Positions 26,076 to 35,675 of a DNA stretch of 64,000 nucleotides are shown here, one piece after another (the first letter of the stretch is position 1; every line of letters starts with the position of its first letter). Where the stretch lies: the NCBI GenBank assembly GCA_963837715.1, contig CAWIOF010000002.1, positions 992,001 through 1,056,000 on the forward strand. Reading direction: 5' to 3'. This DNA is from JANYLB01 sp963837715 (lineage in GTDB: Bacteria > Actinomycetota > Acidimicrobiia > IMCC26256 > JANYLB01). Under the pieces are notes generated by a model, which saw nothing but the letters and a program-made list of their open reading frames with translations, did not search any database and was not told the DNA's origin. The translations under genes and the position numbers were made by a program.

Positions 26076-27434
26076 TCAGGAGGGGGCGTAGGCACGCAGG
26101 TACCCGGTGTCGGGGAACGACGCGGTGGTCACGACGTAGAGCACGCCGTTCGCGACGGCGGGCGAGCTGCTGAGCCGCCCGACGGGGACGGTCCAGAGCG
26201 GCGCGCACACCGAGGGGGTCCCCGAGCAGTGATCGGTTCCGTTCGCGTCGAAGGCGGTGAGGGGGAGGACCGCGCCGCCGCCGGGCGGTTCGGATCCGCC
26301 GGTGAACTCGAGCCCGTTCGCCACGATCGGGGACTGCCCGCCCGTCGACACCCGCCAGAGGGGAGCACACACCTTCGGGGTTCCGGCGCAGTTCGTGATC
26401 CCTTGGGCGTCGTACACCGCGTCCCATGCGTACAGCCGACCGTTGGCGAGCGCGGGTGCCTGGCTGAAGTACGTGTCGGAGGTCGGTGGGAAGACCTGGG
26501 CGCTCCAGAGCGGCGCACAGGTCGTCGGCGTGCCCGAGCAGTTCGTCACCCCGAGCGCGTCGAACGCGCGCAGGAGGCCGGAGCCCTCCATCGTGTACAC
26601 GGTGCCGCCGCCGACGACGGGTGAGCGGGGGACTCCGCCCGCGCTTCCCGCGGTGGCGCTCCACAGGGGCTGGCACTCCTTCGGCGTTCCGGAGCAGTTC
26701 GTCTGACCCAAGGCGCCGTATGCGTACAGGGCGCCGTCAGCGGTGACCGCGTACACCACACCCCGGTCCACCGCGACCGCCCGAATCGGGCTGTTCGTGG
26801 TGGCCGTCCACAGCGGCGCGCAGAAGCGTCGGGTCGTTCCGGAGCAGTTCGCCACGCCCCGCGCGTCGTACACCGACAGACGGTTGCTTCCCGAACCGAC
26901 GAAGAGCAGGCTTCCGACGACGGCCGGCGCGCCCCCGCCGCCGTAGCCGGTGTCGGCGGCCCACAGGACCGGGCAGCCGGCCGACTCACCGCCGCAGTGG
27001 CTGGGGCCCTCCGCGTCGATCGCGTACAGGACGCCGAGACCGTCGACCGCGTAGAGGACGCCGTTCACGACCGACATCGAGGAGCCGACGCCTACATCCG
27101 TCGTCACGCCCCACAGGGCGGTACAGGTCTTGGGCGTGCCGGAGCACCCGGTCTGGCCCGTGGCGTCGTAGGCGCGGATGCTGCCCCGCCCGGATCCTCC
27201 GAGGTCGCTGGTGCCCACGTAGACCTTGCCGTTCGCGACGACAGGGGAGGAGCCAGTCGCACCGAGCGGCACGCTCCAGACCTGCGCCAGGGAGGCGACG
27301 GTCGACGGTCCGATCTCCGTCTCGAAGGGCTGGAACCCGGTGCGTGCGGCATTGCCCTGGATCTGGGGCCAGTCGCACCCGGCCAGCGCCATCGACCCGA
27401 GCGCGACGAGCACGACGAGCAGGAGCTTCTTCAT
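26076..27434 (-). CDS. Secreted lipoprotein with seven-fold Cys-paired PQQ-like beta-propeller repeats
   Basis: A 452-residue lipoprotein: signal peptide MKKLLLVVLVALGSMALAGC with lipobox LAGC. The mature part is a PQQ/WD-type beta-propeller of seven repeats. Each repeat has a strand such as ANGKVYVGTSD or GVVYAVTADGALYAY, then a loop of the form FDALGVTNCSGTP followed by CAPLW. Thus each blade carries two Cys about 7-8 residues apart, probably a disulfide. No enzyme motif is visible; relatives bind partners or ligands at the surface. The ATG at 27434 has AGGGAGG 5 bases upstream, clearly better than an upstream in-frame start. The 3' end is 14 bases from tRNA-Pro. Confidence 0.83.
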   Translation of the reverse strand: MKKLLLVVLVALGSMALAGCDWPQIQGNAARTGFQPFETEIGPSTVASLAQVWSVPLGATGSSPVVANGKVYVGTSDLGGSGRGSIRAYDATGQTGCSGTPKTCTALWGVTTDVGVGSSMSVVNGVLYAVDGLGVLYAIDAEGPSHCGGESAGCPVLWAADTGYGGGGAPAVVGSLLFVGSGSNRLSVYDARGVANCSGTTRRFCAPLWTATTNSPIRAVAVDRGVVYAVTADGALYAYGALGQTNCSGTPKECQPLWSATAGSAGGVPRSPVVGGGTVYTMEGSGLLRAFDALGVTNCSGTPTTCAPLWSAQVFPPTSDTYFSQAPALANGRLYAWDAVYDAQGITNCAGTPKVCAPLWRVSTGGQSPIVANGLEFTGGSEPPGGGAVLPLTAFDANGTDHCSGTPSVCAPLWTVPVGRLSSSPAVANGVLYVVTTASFPDTGYLRAYAPS

Positions 27435-27546
27435 GCCGACCTCCCTGTGACCCCTCCCGAGCGCGACTGGGGGGCGAGTCACCTCAGCCGACTGTAGTCA
27501 GCGGGAGGCCACGGTGACAGGGATCCGACAGAAACCGCACCGCGGT

Positions 27547-27654
27547 CTACCCGTTCGTGGGCGGCGACACCATGGCGGTCGCCCCGTGGATCGCGTAGTC
27601 GGCCGACCCTCCGTTCGCGGTGATGACCAGTTGTTCGCTGTCCCTTCCGTTGAG
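27547..27654 (-). pseudogene. Possible gene remnant (35 codons, no start)
   Basis: On the minus strand a short open stretch reads SEQLVITANGGSADYAIHG then ATAMVSPPTNG and a TAG stop at about 27547. It looks like the natural end of a secreted or surface protein. Upstream it is closed by a TAG with no start and no ribosome site. It may be the tail of a lost gene, or chance. The rest of the 240-bp gap between the lipoprotein and the RibD-like gene shows nothing recognisable. Confidence 0.25.
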
Positions 27655-27674
27655 CTACCGCTGCTGCAGTAGTT

Positions 27675-28236
27675 GTGGGGACAACGGTCCTCCTGACGAG
27701 TCAGGGGAAGCTCGACGGCTTTCATCGAAGACGAGCACGGCCGCTTCGACTGGACCGAACCCGACGACGAGCAGTTCGCGTTCGTGACCGATCTCGTCCG
27801 GCCGGTCGGCACCTACCTCTACGGGCGTCGCCTCTACGAGTCGAGGGCCGTCTGGGAGATCGAGCCGGCGTTCGCCGCCCGATCGGAGCTCTTCTCCGAG
27901 TTCGCCTGGCTCTGGCAGGCGGCGGACAAGGTGGTCTACTCGACCACGTTGGATGCAGTCTCGACGGCCAGGTCCCGGCTCGAACCGGTCTTCGATCCCG
28001 ACGCCGTCAGGACCGTGAAGGCCACTGCCACCCGTGACCTCATGGTCGGTGGGGCCGAGATCGCCGCGCACGCGTTCAGCGCCGGGCTGATCGACGAGTG
28101 CCACCTCTTCATCGGCCCCGCCATCCTCGGGCGCGGCAAGCCGTCGCTGCCGAGCGGACTGAGCACCAGGCTCGAGCTGCTCGACGAGCGCCGGTTCGAC
28201 ACCGGGATCGTCTACGTCGGACATCGCGCATCCTGA
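27675..28236 (+). CDS. Dihydrofolate reductase-like (RibD C-terminal domain) protein, frame broken by one extra base
   Basis: About 186 residues when repaired. The first frame begins with a GTG at 27675 and encodes MGTTVLLTSQGKLDGF. The second continues IEDEHGRFDWTEPDDEQFAF, then GTYLYGRRLYESRAVWEIEP, MVGGAEIAAHAFSAGLIDEC and FIGPAILGRGKPSLP, all typical of the RibD_C/DHFR-like oxidoreductase family found alone in many actinobacteria. Removing one T from the TTT at 27720-27722 turns GGC-TTT-CAT into GGC-TTC-ATC (GFI) and joins the frames. Function within the family is undetermined. No operon partner. Confidence 0.72.
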
Positions 28237-28305
28237 CCTGAGCAACTCGGGGGCCGATCCCGAATCCATCGTCAAGCGACCCGTGGATACCGTCGATGTA
28301 CGGGG

Positions 28306-28719
28306 ATGGCCAGAGGGCGGCGCAGGTTCATCGGTGCGGTGGCAGGCGGGCTCGTGCTCATGGCGCTCGCGGGATGCGGCGAGGGGTTCGACATCGACCG
28401 GGTCGGCGCCCAGTCGACTGGGACGACGCAGTCGATGGAGACGAGCGCGGCCGTTGTCGCCGCGGAGGAGATGGCGTTCCTTGCGGCCGTGCGACCCGAG
28501 CGCGAGCTGTTCGTGAGGGTGTCGGGGCTTCCCACCGTCGACGACTCGACGCTGTTGGCCTACGGGTACGGCGTGTGCCGGTACGCGACGCGGACGGGCG
28601 ACACGTGGCGGGAGATCGAGCACAACGCCCTGGGCGCGCTCGGGGCGGATCCCCGCAGCGACGGGCCCCGATCCCGTCTGCTCCTGATCCGGACCGCGCA
28701 CGCCACCGTCTGTGGCTGA
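28306..28719 (+). CDS. DUF732-like secreted lipoprotein
   Basis: A 137-residue lipoprotein with signal MARGRRRFIGAVAGG and lipobox LAGC (Cys near residue 24). The mature part has the small DUF732-type helical pattern: EMAFLAAVRPERELF, STLLAYGYGVCRYATRTG and a second Cys near the end (TAHATVCG), so one disulfide is likely. DUF732 proteins are common in mycobacteria and relatives and have no known role. ATG at 28306. It converges with the NTF2-like gene 34 bases later. Confidence 0.68.
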   Translation: MARGRRRFIGAVAGGLVLMALAGCGEGFDIDRVGAQSTGTTQSMETSAAVVAAEEMAFLAAVRPERELFVRVSGLPTVDDSTLLAYGYGVCRYATRTGDTWREIEHNALGALGADPRSDGPRSRLLLIRTAHATVCG

Positions 28720-28753
28720 CGGCCTCTGCGGCTGACGGGCGGGGCGATCCCGG

Positions 28754-29203
28754 TCAGTCGGGTTGCTGCATCCGTTCGAGCATCGCGGCCATCTGACGAT
28801 GGACGAGGTTGACCGCCTGGAGCGGTCTGATCATCACGCGGAACTCGACGATGCGTCCCGCGTCGTTGCACCGGATGATGTCGACACCGTTGACGTACTT
28901 GCCTTCGACGGTCGTCTCGAACTCGAGCACTGCGGTGTCGCCCGCCAGCACCGTCTTGGTGTAGCGGAAGCCACCGCCCGCGCCGTCGGAAGCTCCCGTC
29001 GCGCCGGGTTCGGGGCTCGTCGCGTCGCCAGGCAGGGTCTGGCCCGCCGCCTGCAGGTAGAGCTTCGTGATCGTCTTGCCCTCCTGCGGCGTGTAGACGA
29101 TCGGCGAGTAGAAGACGACGTCGTCGTCGAGGAGGTCGTCGAGCCCGTCGGGTCGCTCACCCCGGAGGTACTCGTGCCAGCGCTCGATCACCTGCTCGAT
29201 CAT
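28754..29203 (-). CDS. NTF2-like (SnoaL-type) family protein
   Basis: A 149-residue cone-fold protein. It opens with MIEQVIERWHEYLRGERPDG, then LLDDDVVFYSPIVYTPQEG and a central strand pair GDTAVLEFETTVEGKYVNG, ending in VDIIRCNDAGRIVEFRVM, the usual NTF2/SnoaL order. Members are isomerases, hydrolases or binding proteins. No catalytic residue can be named with confidence. The ATG at 29203 overlaps the stop of the methyltransferase by 4 bases, making it the last gene of the minus-strand operon that begins with the mannosidase. Confidence 0.75.
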   Translation of the reverse strand: MIEQVIERWHEYLRGERPDGLDDLLDDDVVFYSPIVYTPQEGKTITKLYLQAAGQTLPGDATSPEPGATGASDGAGGGFRYTKTVLAGDTAVLEFETTVEGKYVNGVDIIRCNDAGRIVEFRVMIRPLQAVNLVHRQMAAMLERMQQPD

Positions 29204-30070
29204 GTGCGCTCCTCGGGGACGGGGGTGGTGAAGCCGGTGTGGTCGTTGACGAGGTCGGAGAGGCGGAAGTCTCGTGGGTCGAGCGGATCGGCGCCCCGCT
29301 CGAGCACCACCCAGTGGCGGTTCACGGCGACGTTGCGGATCGCGTCACCGCTCGAGGCGCGGGCGATCATGAACTCGATGCCCAGCTGCGTCAACGGGAT
29401 CTCGCGTCGACCGGCGTCGGCCTCCTGGGCCGCGACCGCCGCGGTGATCTGTTGCTCCAGCGCGTCGTGGTCGGGCCGTGAGGAGTCGCGCAGGGCTGCC
29501 GCCATCTGATCGGCGACGAGGTGCCGACCGTTCCAGTCTTCGAGCACGAATCTCCCGCCCGGCCGCAGGCGCGGGAAGAGCAGTTCGAACGACGCGCGCG
29601 TCTCGACGTATCGGTGCGAGGCGTCGTCGACCACCAGGTCGAGAGGTCGGTCGCCGATGTCGTCGTCGAGGATCTGTTGCAAACGGGTCCGGTCGGCCTG
29701 GTCGACGCCGTAGTGGGGGTGGACCACCGTCGGCGAGGCCACGTCGCTCGATGTAGTCGCGCAGTGCCGGCGCGGGCCTCGACTCGAGCTCGACCGCCAC
29801 CAAGACGTCGGGCCGATAGAGCTCGTTGAGCAGCGCCGTGCTCCCGCCCCGGCGGATGCCGAGCTCGACGACGACACGGGGCCCGAGCTCGCGACCGAGC
29901 TCGATGTAGCGCTCGACCAGCTCGCGGCCCTTCATCACCTGCAGGTAGCCCGCGGGGGCGTCGTCGAAGGGGAAGGCGCAGAAGAAGTCGGTCGTCCCCA
30001 CGCGGAGGTGGCTGTCGTCGACGAACTCGACCGGCTCGGGCAGCTGGGGACCGGACACGACGGTGCTCAA
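29200..30070 (-). CDS. Class I SAM-dependent methyltransferase, frame broken by one extra base
   Basis: About 289 residues after repair. First frame: motif I region RVVVELGIRRGGSTALLNEL and acidic strand-2 end DVLVAVELE. Second frame: VVHPHYGVDQADRTRLQQIL, DRPLDLVVDDASHRYVETR (motif IV), then LRPGGRFVLEDWNG. The order fits the Methyltransf_24/CmcI-like group that methylates small molecules or sugars. The frames meet at about 29725-29731, where one base too many lies in GACGGTGGTCC on the coding strand. The start overlaps the aldo/keto reductase stop by 4 bases. Confidence 0.75.
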
Positions 30071-31047
30071 CCGTGGCCCGCGACGGGGTGGGGGAGGTAC
30101 GGCTCCTCCAGTCGGGCGACCTCCTCGGCGCTGAGCTCGAGCTGCTCGGCGGCGATCGCATCCTCGAGATGACCGGGCTTCGTCGCACCGATGATCGGCG
30201 CGGTCACGCCCGGCTTGTGCAGCAACCAGGCCAGCGCCACCTGCGCGGCCGGAACCCCGCGCGCACCGGCGATCTCGACGACGCGGTCGACGACGTCGAA
30301 GTCGGCGGGCTCGTGGTAGAGGAAGTCGGTGAACGCATCGGTCTCCGAACGGGTGGTGCGCTTCTCACCGTCGCGCGTCCGGTTCCCGGCGAGGACGCCG
30401 CGCGCGAGCGGGCTCCAGGGGATCACGCCGACGCCCTGGTCGATGCACTGCGGAATCATCTCCCGCTCCTCCTCGCGGTACAGGAGGTTGTAGTGGTTCT
30501 GCATCGAGACGAACTTCGTCCAGCCGTTGCGCTCCGCCACGTGCTGCGCCTTGGCGAACTGCCACGCGAACATGCTGCTCGCCCCGATGTAGCGCGCCTT
30601 CCCCGAGCGCACGACGTCGTGGAGGGCTTCCATGGTCTCCTCGATGGGAGTGCGGGAGTCCCAGCGGTGGATCTGGTACAGGTCGACGTAGTCGAGGTTG
30701 AGGCGGGTGAGCGAGGCGTCGATCGCCGACAGGATGTGCTTGCGCGACAGCCCGAGGCCGTTCTCCCCGGGTGTCATCGGCATGAAGACCTTCGTGGCGA
30801 TCACGAGCTCGTCGCGGGTGAGGAACTTCGCCAGGAGCTTGCCGGTCGCGACTTCGCTCGCGCCGGCCGAGTAGGTGTCGGCGGTGTCGAAGAACGTGAC
30901 GCCCGCATCGACGGCCGACTTGACGATCGGTTCGGCCGCGGCTTCGTCGAGCACCCAGGGTCGGTCGCTGTCGTTGCCGTAGCTCATCATGCCGAGGCAG
31001 ATGCGAGAGACGCGCAGTCCGGAGGAGCCGAGGTTCGAGAAGTCCAT
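30067..31047 (-). CDS. Aldo/keto reductase
   Basis: A 326-residue TIM-barrel NADPH oxidoreductase. The catalytic tetrad is recognisable: Asp and Tyr in FFDTADTYSAGASE, Lys in LVIATKVFMP and His in DLYQIHRWD. The C-terminal cofactor-binding stretch is PIIGATKPGHLEDAIAA. The best family fit is the AKR11/AKR13-like bacterial group that reduces aldehydes and ketones. ATG at 31047. It sits in a minus-strand run between a TauE-type exporter and the methyltransferase. Confidence 0.9.
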   Translation of the reverse strand: MDFSNLGSSGLRVSRICLGMMSYGNDSDRPWVLDEAAAEPIVKSAVDAGVTFFDTADTYSAGASEVATGKLLAKFLTRDELVIATKVFMPMTPGENGLGLSRKHILSAIDASLTRLNLDYVDLYQIHRWDSRTPIEETMEALHDVVRSGKARYIGASSMFAWQFAKAQHVAERNGWTKFVSMQNHYNLLYREEEREMIPQCIDQGVGVIPWSPLARGVLAGNRTRDGEKRTTRSETDAFTDFLYHEPADFDVVDRVVEIAGARGVPAAQVALAWLLHKPGVTAPIIGATKPGHLEDAIAAEQLELSAEEVARLEEPYLPHPVAGHG

Positions 31048-31090
31048 GCGGGCAACCTATCGCCGTGATGCGGGACGACGCGCGAGGTCG

Positions 31091-31843
31091 TCAGCGGACC
31101 GCGAGGTAGATCGCGACGACGACGCCGAAGGTGACGATGAACACCCGGAGCGCCGATTCGTTCACGACCCGGGCGATGCTCGCTCCGAGGTAGCCGCCGA
31201 GCAGCGTCGTCGGGATCGCGACCGCCACGGCCGTCCACCGCACCGGTCCGAAGAGGCTGAAGATCACCACGGTGACCGACGAGTTCAACAGCGCCACCGC
31301 ACATTTGAGGGCGGTGAGGTTCCGGAGGGTGTCGGGCACCGTGAGCGTCAGCGTCGCCAGCACGATGATCCCGAGCCCGCCGCCGAAGTAGCCGCCGTAC
31401 ACCGTCGCCGCGAAGACCGAGACGAGGAGCACTCGGCGGGCGTGGACCGAACCTTCGGTCGGGGGGCCGAGGCGTCGCTTCAGCCAGGGTTGGATCCCGA
31501 CGAGCGCACTCGCGAACAGGACGAGCGCGGGGACGAGGACGTCGAACGCCGATGCCGGCGTCACGAGGAGCAGGACCGACCCGGTCGCAGCGCCCGCGAT
31601 GGTCACCACCGCGAGGGTCCGCAGCCGATCGCGCTGCTGCAGGAGCTCCCGCCGGAAACCGACCACTCCACCGATGTAGCCGGGCCAACCCGCCACGGAG
31701 TTGGTGACGTTCGCGGCGAGGGGCGGGATGCCCGTCGCGATGAGCGCCGGGAAGAGGATGAGCGATCCGCCGCCCGCGACCGTGTTGATCATCCCGCAGG
31801 CGAGACCGGCGAGGGCGACCAGGAGGATGTCGGCGGGGCTCAC
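31091..31843 (-). CDS. TauE/SafE-family (DUF81) membrane exporter
   Basis: A 250-residue protein with seven or eight hydrophobic helices. The signature is in the first helix pair, GLACGMINTVAGGGSLILFP, and its internal repeat VYGGYFGGGLGIIVLATL, both characteristic of the TauE/SafE family thought to export sulfite, sulfoacetate or other sulfur compounds. The substrate here is unknown. GTG at 31843, 16 bases after the DinB stop; 43 bases before the aldo/keto reductase. Confidence 0.87.
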   Translation of the reverse strand: MSPADILLVALAGLACGMINTVAGGGSLILFPALIATGIPPLAANVTNSVAGWPGYIGGVVGFRRELLQQRDRLRTLAVVTIAGAATGSVLLLVTPASAFDVLVPALVLFASALVGIQPWLKRRLGPPTEGSVHARRVLLVSVFAATVYGGYFGGGLGIIVLATLTLTVPDTLRNLTALKCAVALLNSSVTVVIFSLFGPVRWTAVAVAIPTTLLGGYLGASIARVVNESALRVFIVTFGVVVAIYLAVR

Positions 31844-31859
31844 GGCGCGACCGGCCGAC

Positions 31860-32360
31860 TCAGTGGAGGCCGGCGTCGACGTCGCGGAGGTGGTGGAGCC
31901 CCTCGTGGACGGTGTGCCGCGCGAGCCAGATGAGGTCTCGCTCGGTCGGCGTGGGCCAGTTGTAGATGCCGGTCCGCTCCCACGCGGCCTCGTCGAGACC
32001 GTCGAACGTCTCGGCGAGCATGCCGGCTGCGCCCTGCAGCTCGGCCGCGACGACCGTGGGCTCCTGCTCGTTGTACCGGAGGTCGACGACGCGCTGGTCG
32101 CGACCCATCGGCACGAAGACGGGGGTCTCCTCCGCGAGCGCGAGCAGGGTGCGCTCGCGCTGCACGTCGAACACGTCGCGGACGTGGCACGAGTACTCGA
32201 GGGGCGACCACACGTCGGGCTCGGGCCGGGCGCGCAGCGCGTCGGCCGAACGCGTCGTGAGTCGGGTCGCGTAGTCGACCCCGAGGGACCGCAGCCGGCC
32301 GGCGGCGTCGCGGGTCGGGAGATCCGCGTACACGAACGAGCACGTGTCGCACCGATCCAC
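31860..32360 (-). CDS. DinB-family four-helix protein
   Basis: A 166-residue DinB/YfiT-like protein: SADALRARPEPDVWSPLEYS with metal-type His in CHVRDVFDVQRERTLLAL, and the final His motif DLIWLARHTVHEGLHHLRDV. It begins with a short CDTC motif (VDRCDTCSFVYADLP), not usual for the family. Members use metal and thiol cofactors such as mycothiol, or act as damage-induced hydrolases. GTG at 32360 lies 2 bases after the mannosidase stop, so they are co-transcribed. Confidence 0.82.
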   Translation of the reverse strand: MDRCDTCSFVYADLPTRDAAGRLRSLGVDYATRLTTRSADALRARPEPDVWSPLEYSCHVRDVFDVQRERTLLALAEETPVFVPMGRDQRVVDLRYNEQEPTVVAAELQGAAGMLAETFDGLDEAAWERTGIYNWPTPTERDLIWLARHTVHEGLHHLRDVDAGLH

Positions 32361-32362
32361 GG

Positions 32363-35300
32363 TCAGGCGGGGACGAGCCGCAGCGTCGTGATCTCGAAGG
32401 GGTGCACCTCGATCTCGACAGTGCCGTCGTGATCGACGGCGACCGCCTCTTCGTCGCGCTCGAGCAGATCGCAGCGGTGCGCGGCGCCGACGGGGGTCCA
32501 GAGGCGGAGTGTCGCGGTGCCGCGGCGGCCGTTCACCTCGACGAGGCGGACGATGATCCCGTCGGACCGGTCGGCCTGCTTCAGGGCCGAGACCTGGAGC
32601 GGGAGGCCGGTGACGGTCACGAGCGAAGCGGTCGGTGGGCGGGGCCCGGAGTGGCGCGGTTCGCGGACGAGGCGCAGCGGCTGGTTGAGCTCGCGTGCCT
32701 CCTCCACGACCCGACCCTCGGCGACGTCGCCGCGATGGGGGAGCAGCGCGTAGGTGAAGCGATGCGCACCCCGGTCGGCGACCGGATCCGGCCACGAGGG
32801 TGCCCGCAGCAGCGAGAGCCGCATCACGTTGTCGTGAATGTCGTATCCGTACTTGCAGTCGTTCAAGAGCGCGACCCCGTAGCCGGGCTCGGAGAGGTCG
32901 GCCCACTGCTGCGCGCACACCTCGAAGCGGGCTTCGTCCCACGTGGTGTTCTCGTGGGTCGGCCGCTCGACCTGGCCGAACTGGATCTCGTAGGTGGCAC
33001 GCGGCGATCGCACCGTCACCGGGAACGCGACCTTCAGGAGTCGGTTCGACTCCTGCCAGTCGACGTCGGTGGTGAACACGAGCCGTCGGGCTCCGGCCGC
33101 GAGCGACACGACCTGAGTGATGCTCGACGCACCGAACGTGCGCGTGAAGCGGATCGCACCGCGCAGTGGGCCGGTCTCGACCACGGTTACGTCGTCGAGT
33201 TCCGTGATGTCGGTGACCGCCTCGAAGGCGAAGCGGTCGACGTCCCACGCGTCGTAGAAGTTCGGGTAGTCGGGGTGAACCTGGAACCGGTTCGCTCGCG
33301 TCCCGGGTTCGATCACCTCACGGCCGACCTCCTTGTCGATCAGCGAGACGATCAGGCCGTCGGAATCGAACGCAACCCTGAGGTGCTCGTTCTCGAGCCG
33401 GTTCGTCGCAGCGGCGACGGAGCCGAACGACTCGGCTTCGCCCGGCGGGAGACAGATCCAGCACGGTGTGGCCGCACGCGGGCACGGTGACCACGGCCAG
33501 CGGGGTCCCGTCGGGTGCGCTGACGACCTCGGTGCGCTCGTGGCTTGCGGGGTTGAAGACGACGACCGGGACCGACGCCGCCGACGTGTCGATCTCCGCC
33601 GCGAGGTGGTTCGTCGCGGCGTCGATGATCGCCTCGGCGGTCGCGAGGGTCGCGGCGTGGTCGCGCGTGGTGTCCTCGTAGACCCAGTGGATCCCCGATC
33701 CCGGGATGATGTCGTGGAACTGGTGGAGGAGCAACATCTTCCAAGCGGCTTCGAGGTCGTCGCCGGGATAGGTGAAGTTCGCCCCCGCGATCGCCGTCGA
33801 CCACATCTCGGCATCGCGCAATGCGCCCTCGATACGCCGGTTCCCGAGCTTCGCGGCAGCCTGGGTGGTGTAGGTCCCGCGGTGACACTCGAAGTAGAGC
33901 TCGCCGACCCAGGCCGGCCACTCGTCGCTCTCCGCCTCGGCGGCCTCGAAGAAGGCCCGCGGTCCCGAGAACTCGACCTTCGGCATGCCCTCGAGATCGC
34001 GCGTGCGGTACAGCGACGCGAGGATGTCTTCGGTGGGGCCGCCGCCGCCGTCGCCCCAACCGAACGGGTACAGCGAGCGCTTCGCGATCGCGTGGTCGCG
34101 GAAGTTCTTCACGCCGAAGCGGAGCTGCTCGACCGATCCGTCGCCGTTGTAGGTCTCCGCCGGCGGGAAATGGGTGAAGACGCGGGAGCCGTCGATGCCT
34201 TCCCAGGTGAAGCTGTGGTGGGGGAGGTCGTTGTACTGGTTCCACGAGAGCTTCTGGGTGAGGAACCAGTCGATTCCCGCCCGCTGCATGATCTGGGGGA
34301 GAGCGGCCGAGTAGCCGAACACGTCGGGGAGCCACACGTCGCGAGTCTCGATGCCGAACTCGTCGAGGTAGAACCGCTTCCCGTAGACGATCTGCCGCAC
34401 GAGCGACTCACCCGACGGGACGTTGCAGTCGGGTTCGACCCACATGCTGCCCGTGGGTTCGAACTGGCCGGTCGCGACCTTGGCCTTGATGCGCTCGAAG
34501 AGATCGGGATACCGATCCTTCATCCAGGCGAGGTGCTGGGCCTGCGAGCACGCGAACGTGTACTCGGGGTGATCGTCCATGAGGCGCACCGCGGTGCTGA
34601 ACGTGCGGGCGCACTTGCGCACCGTCTCCCGGAGGGGCCAGAGCCACGCGGTGTCGAGGTGGGCGTGGCCGGTCGCGTGCACGATGTGCGTCTGTGGCGC
34701 CGCGGGTGCATCGAGCGCGTCCCGCAGGGGAGGCCACGCGGCACGGAACGTGCCCCCGACGTCGGCGAGGTCGAGTGCGTTGCACGCTGCGTTCAGGTGG
34801 TGGCGGATGCGCGCCGTGCGAGGGTCGTCGGCGGCGAGGTTGCCGAGCAGCTCGACGAGCACGCGGAAGTCGTGGGCGAACTCGCCGAGCTCGCGTTGCA
34901 CGACGACGAGCTCGGCGCGGTTGAGTCGGAAGAGCGGCGGTCCCTCGGGCTCGGGCATGAGGAGGGGCCACTCGTTCGCGCCGAACGGCGGCTTCGGGTT
35001 GGCCGCGGCCTCCACGAACAGGTCGACCTCGTCGCCACCGCCCGCTTCCCGCGCGATCCGGTACCGACGGTGGTTCGGCGAGATCCCCTGCATCGGGCGG
35101 CCGTCGTCCCAGACCTGCGCTTCGGCGCCGAACCCGGTGCTCCCCGCGCTGCCGATCACGAACGCGAGGGCGACCTCCTCACCGGCCCAGTCGTCGGGTA
35201 CACGCCCGTGGAGGTGGAACCACGTGGTGGACCACGCCGGACCCCACGCGCCCCCGAGCGGAAAGGGTTCGTACTCGGCCGCGGCGGCTTCGGCGTAGGG

Positions 35301-35432
35301 GATCGGCTCGCCGAGCACGTGGTGCGCGGCGACGACGTCGAGCGGCTCGCTCCGCCCCTCGAGCGCAGGGAAGACGAACTGGTACAGCGCCCGACGGACA
35401 CGGGTGTCGACGACGTCGTTCGGATCCGGCAC
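32363..35432 (-). CDS. GH38 alpha-mannosidase, frame broken by one extra base
   Basis: About 1022 residues in one frame after repair. The first frame has an N-terminal beta domain (WSTTWFHLHGRVPDDWAGEE) and the GH38 catalytic domain: zinc ligands in ATGHAHLDTAWLWPL, nucleophile Asp in MWVEPDCNVPSGES, then DVWLPDVFGYSAALPQIM and LLHQFHDIIPGSGI. The second carries the C-terminal beta domains (NEHLRVAFDSDGLIVSLIDK, GYGVALLNDCKYGYD). They meet at about 33448-33455, where TCTCCCGCC has one base too many on the coding strand. It probably trims alpha-mannosides in the cytoplasm, since no signal peptide is seen. GTG at 35432 is first in a six-gene minus-strand operon. Confidence 0.87.
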
Positions 35433-35460
35433 CCCGAGATCCTCGCGCGCCCGTCAGGCC

Positions 35461-35660
35461 GCAGCCGGAGTCGACCATCAGGCCGGAGACGCAGGCGGAG
35501 GCGCCGGACATGTTCCAGAGGCGCCGGACGGGTGAGCGGTCGAGGCGCCGCAGCCGGAGTCGACCATCAGGCCGGAGACGCAGGCGGAGGCGCCGGACAT
35601 GTTCCAGAGGCGCCGGACGGGTGAGCGGTCGAGGCGCCGCAGCCGGAGTCGACCATCAGG
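35461..35660 (+). repeat. 89-bp tandem units (2.2 copies) of the dispersed palindromic repeat family
   Basis: A unit beginning GCAGCCGGAGTCGACCATCA repeats at 35461, 35550 and 35639, with a constant 89-bp period. The first two units are essentially identical; the third stops after about 22 bases. Inside each are GGCGCC palindromes and the block GGTGAGCGGTCGAGGC. Aligned with the reverse complement of the 19023 repeat, the shared skeleton is GGTG(A/G)GCGGTCGAG, then CGCAGC and TCGACCATCA. It fills the 243-bp divergent gap between the mannosidase and gamma-glutamyltransferase genes, where promoters would be expected. Confidence 0.9.
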
Positions 35661-35675
35661 GTGACAGGATCAGGC

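Noticed and set aside
33333..35624. A 763-codon plus-strand open frame opposite the mannosidase
   Set aside because: Antisense shadow. The minus strand carries the complete GH38 catalytic residues.
35461..35660. CRISPR-like array
   Set aside because: The whole 89-bp unit is repeated with no unique spacers, and there are only 2.2 copies and no cas genes.
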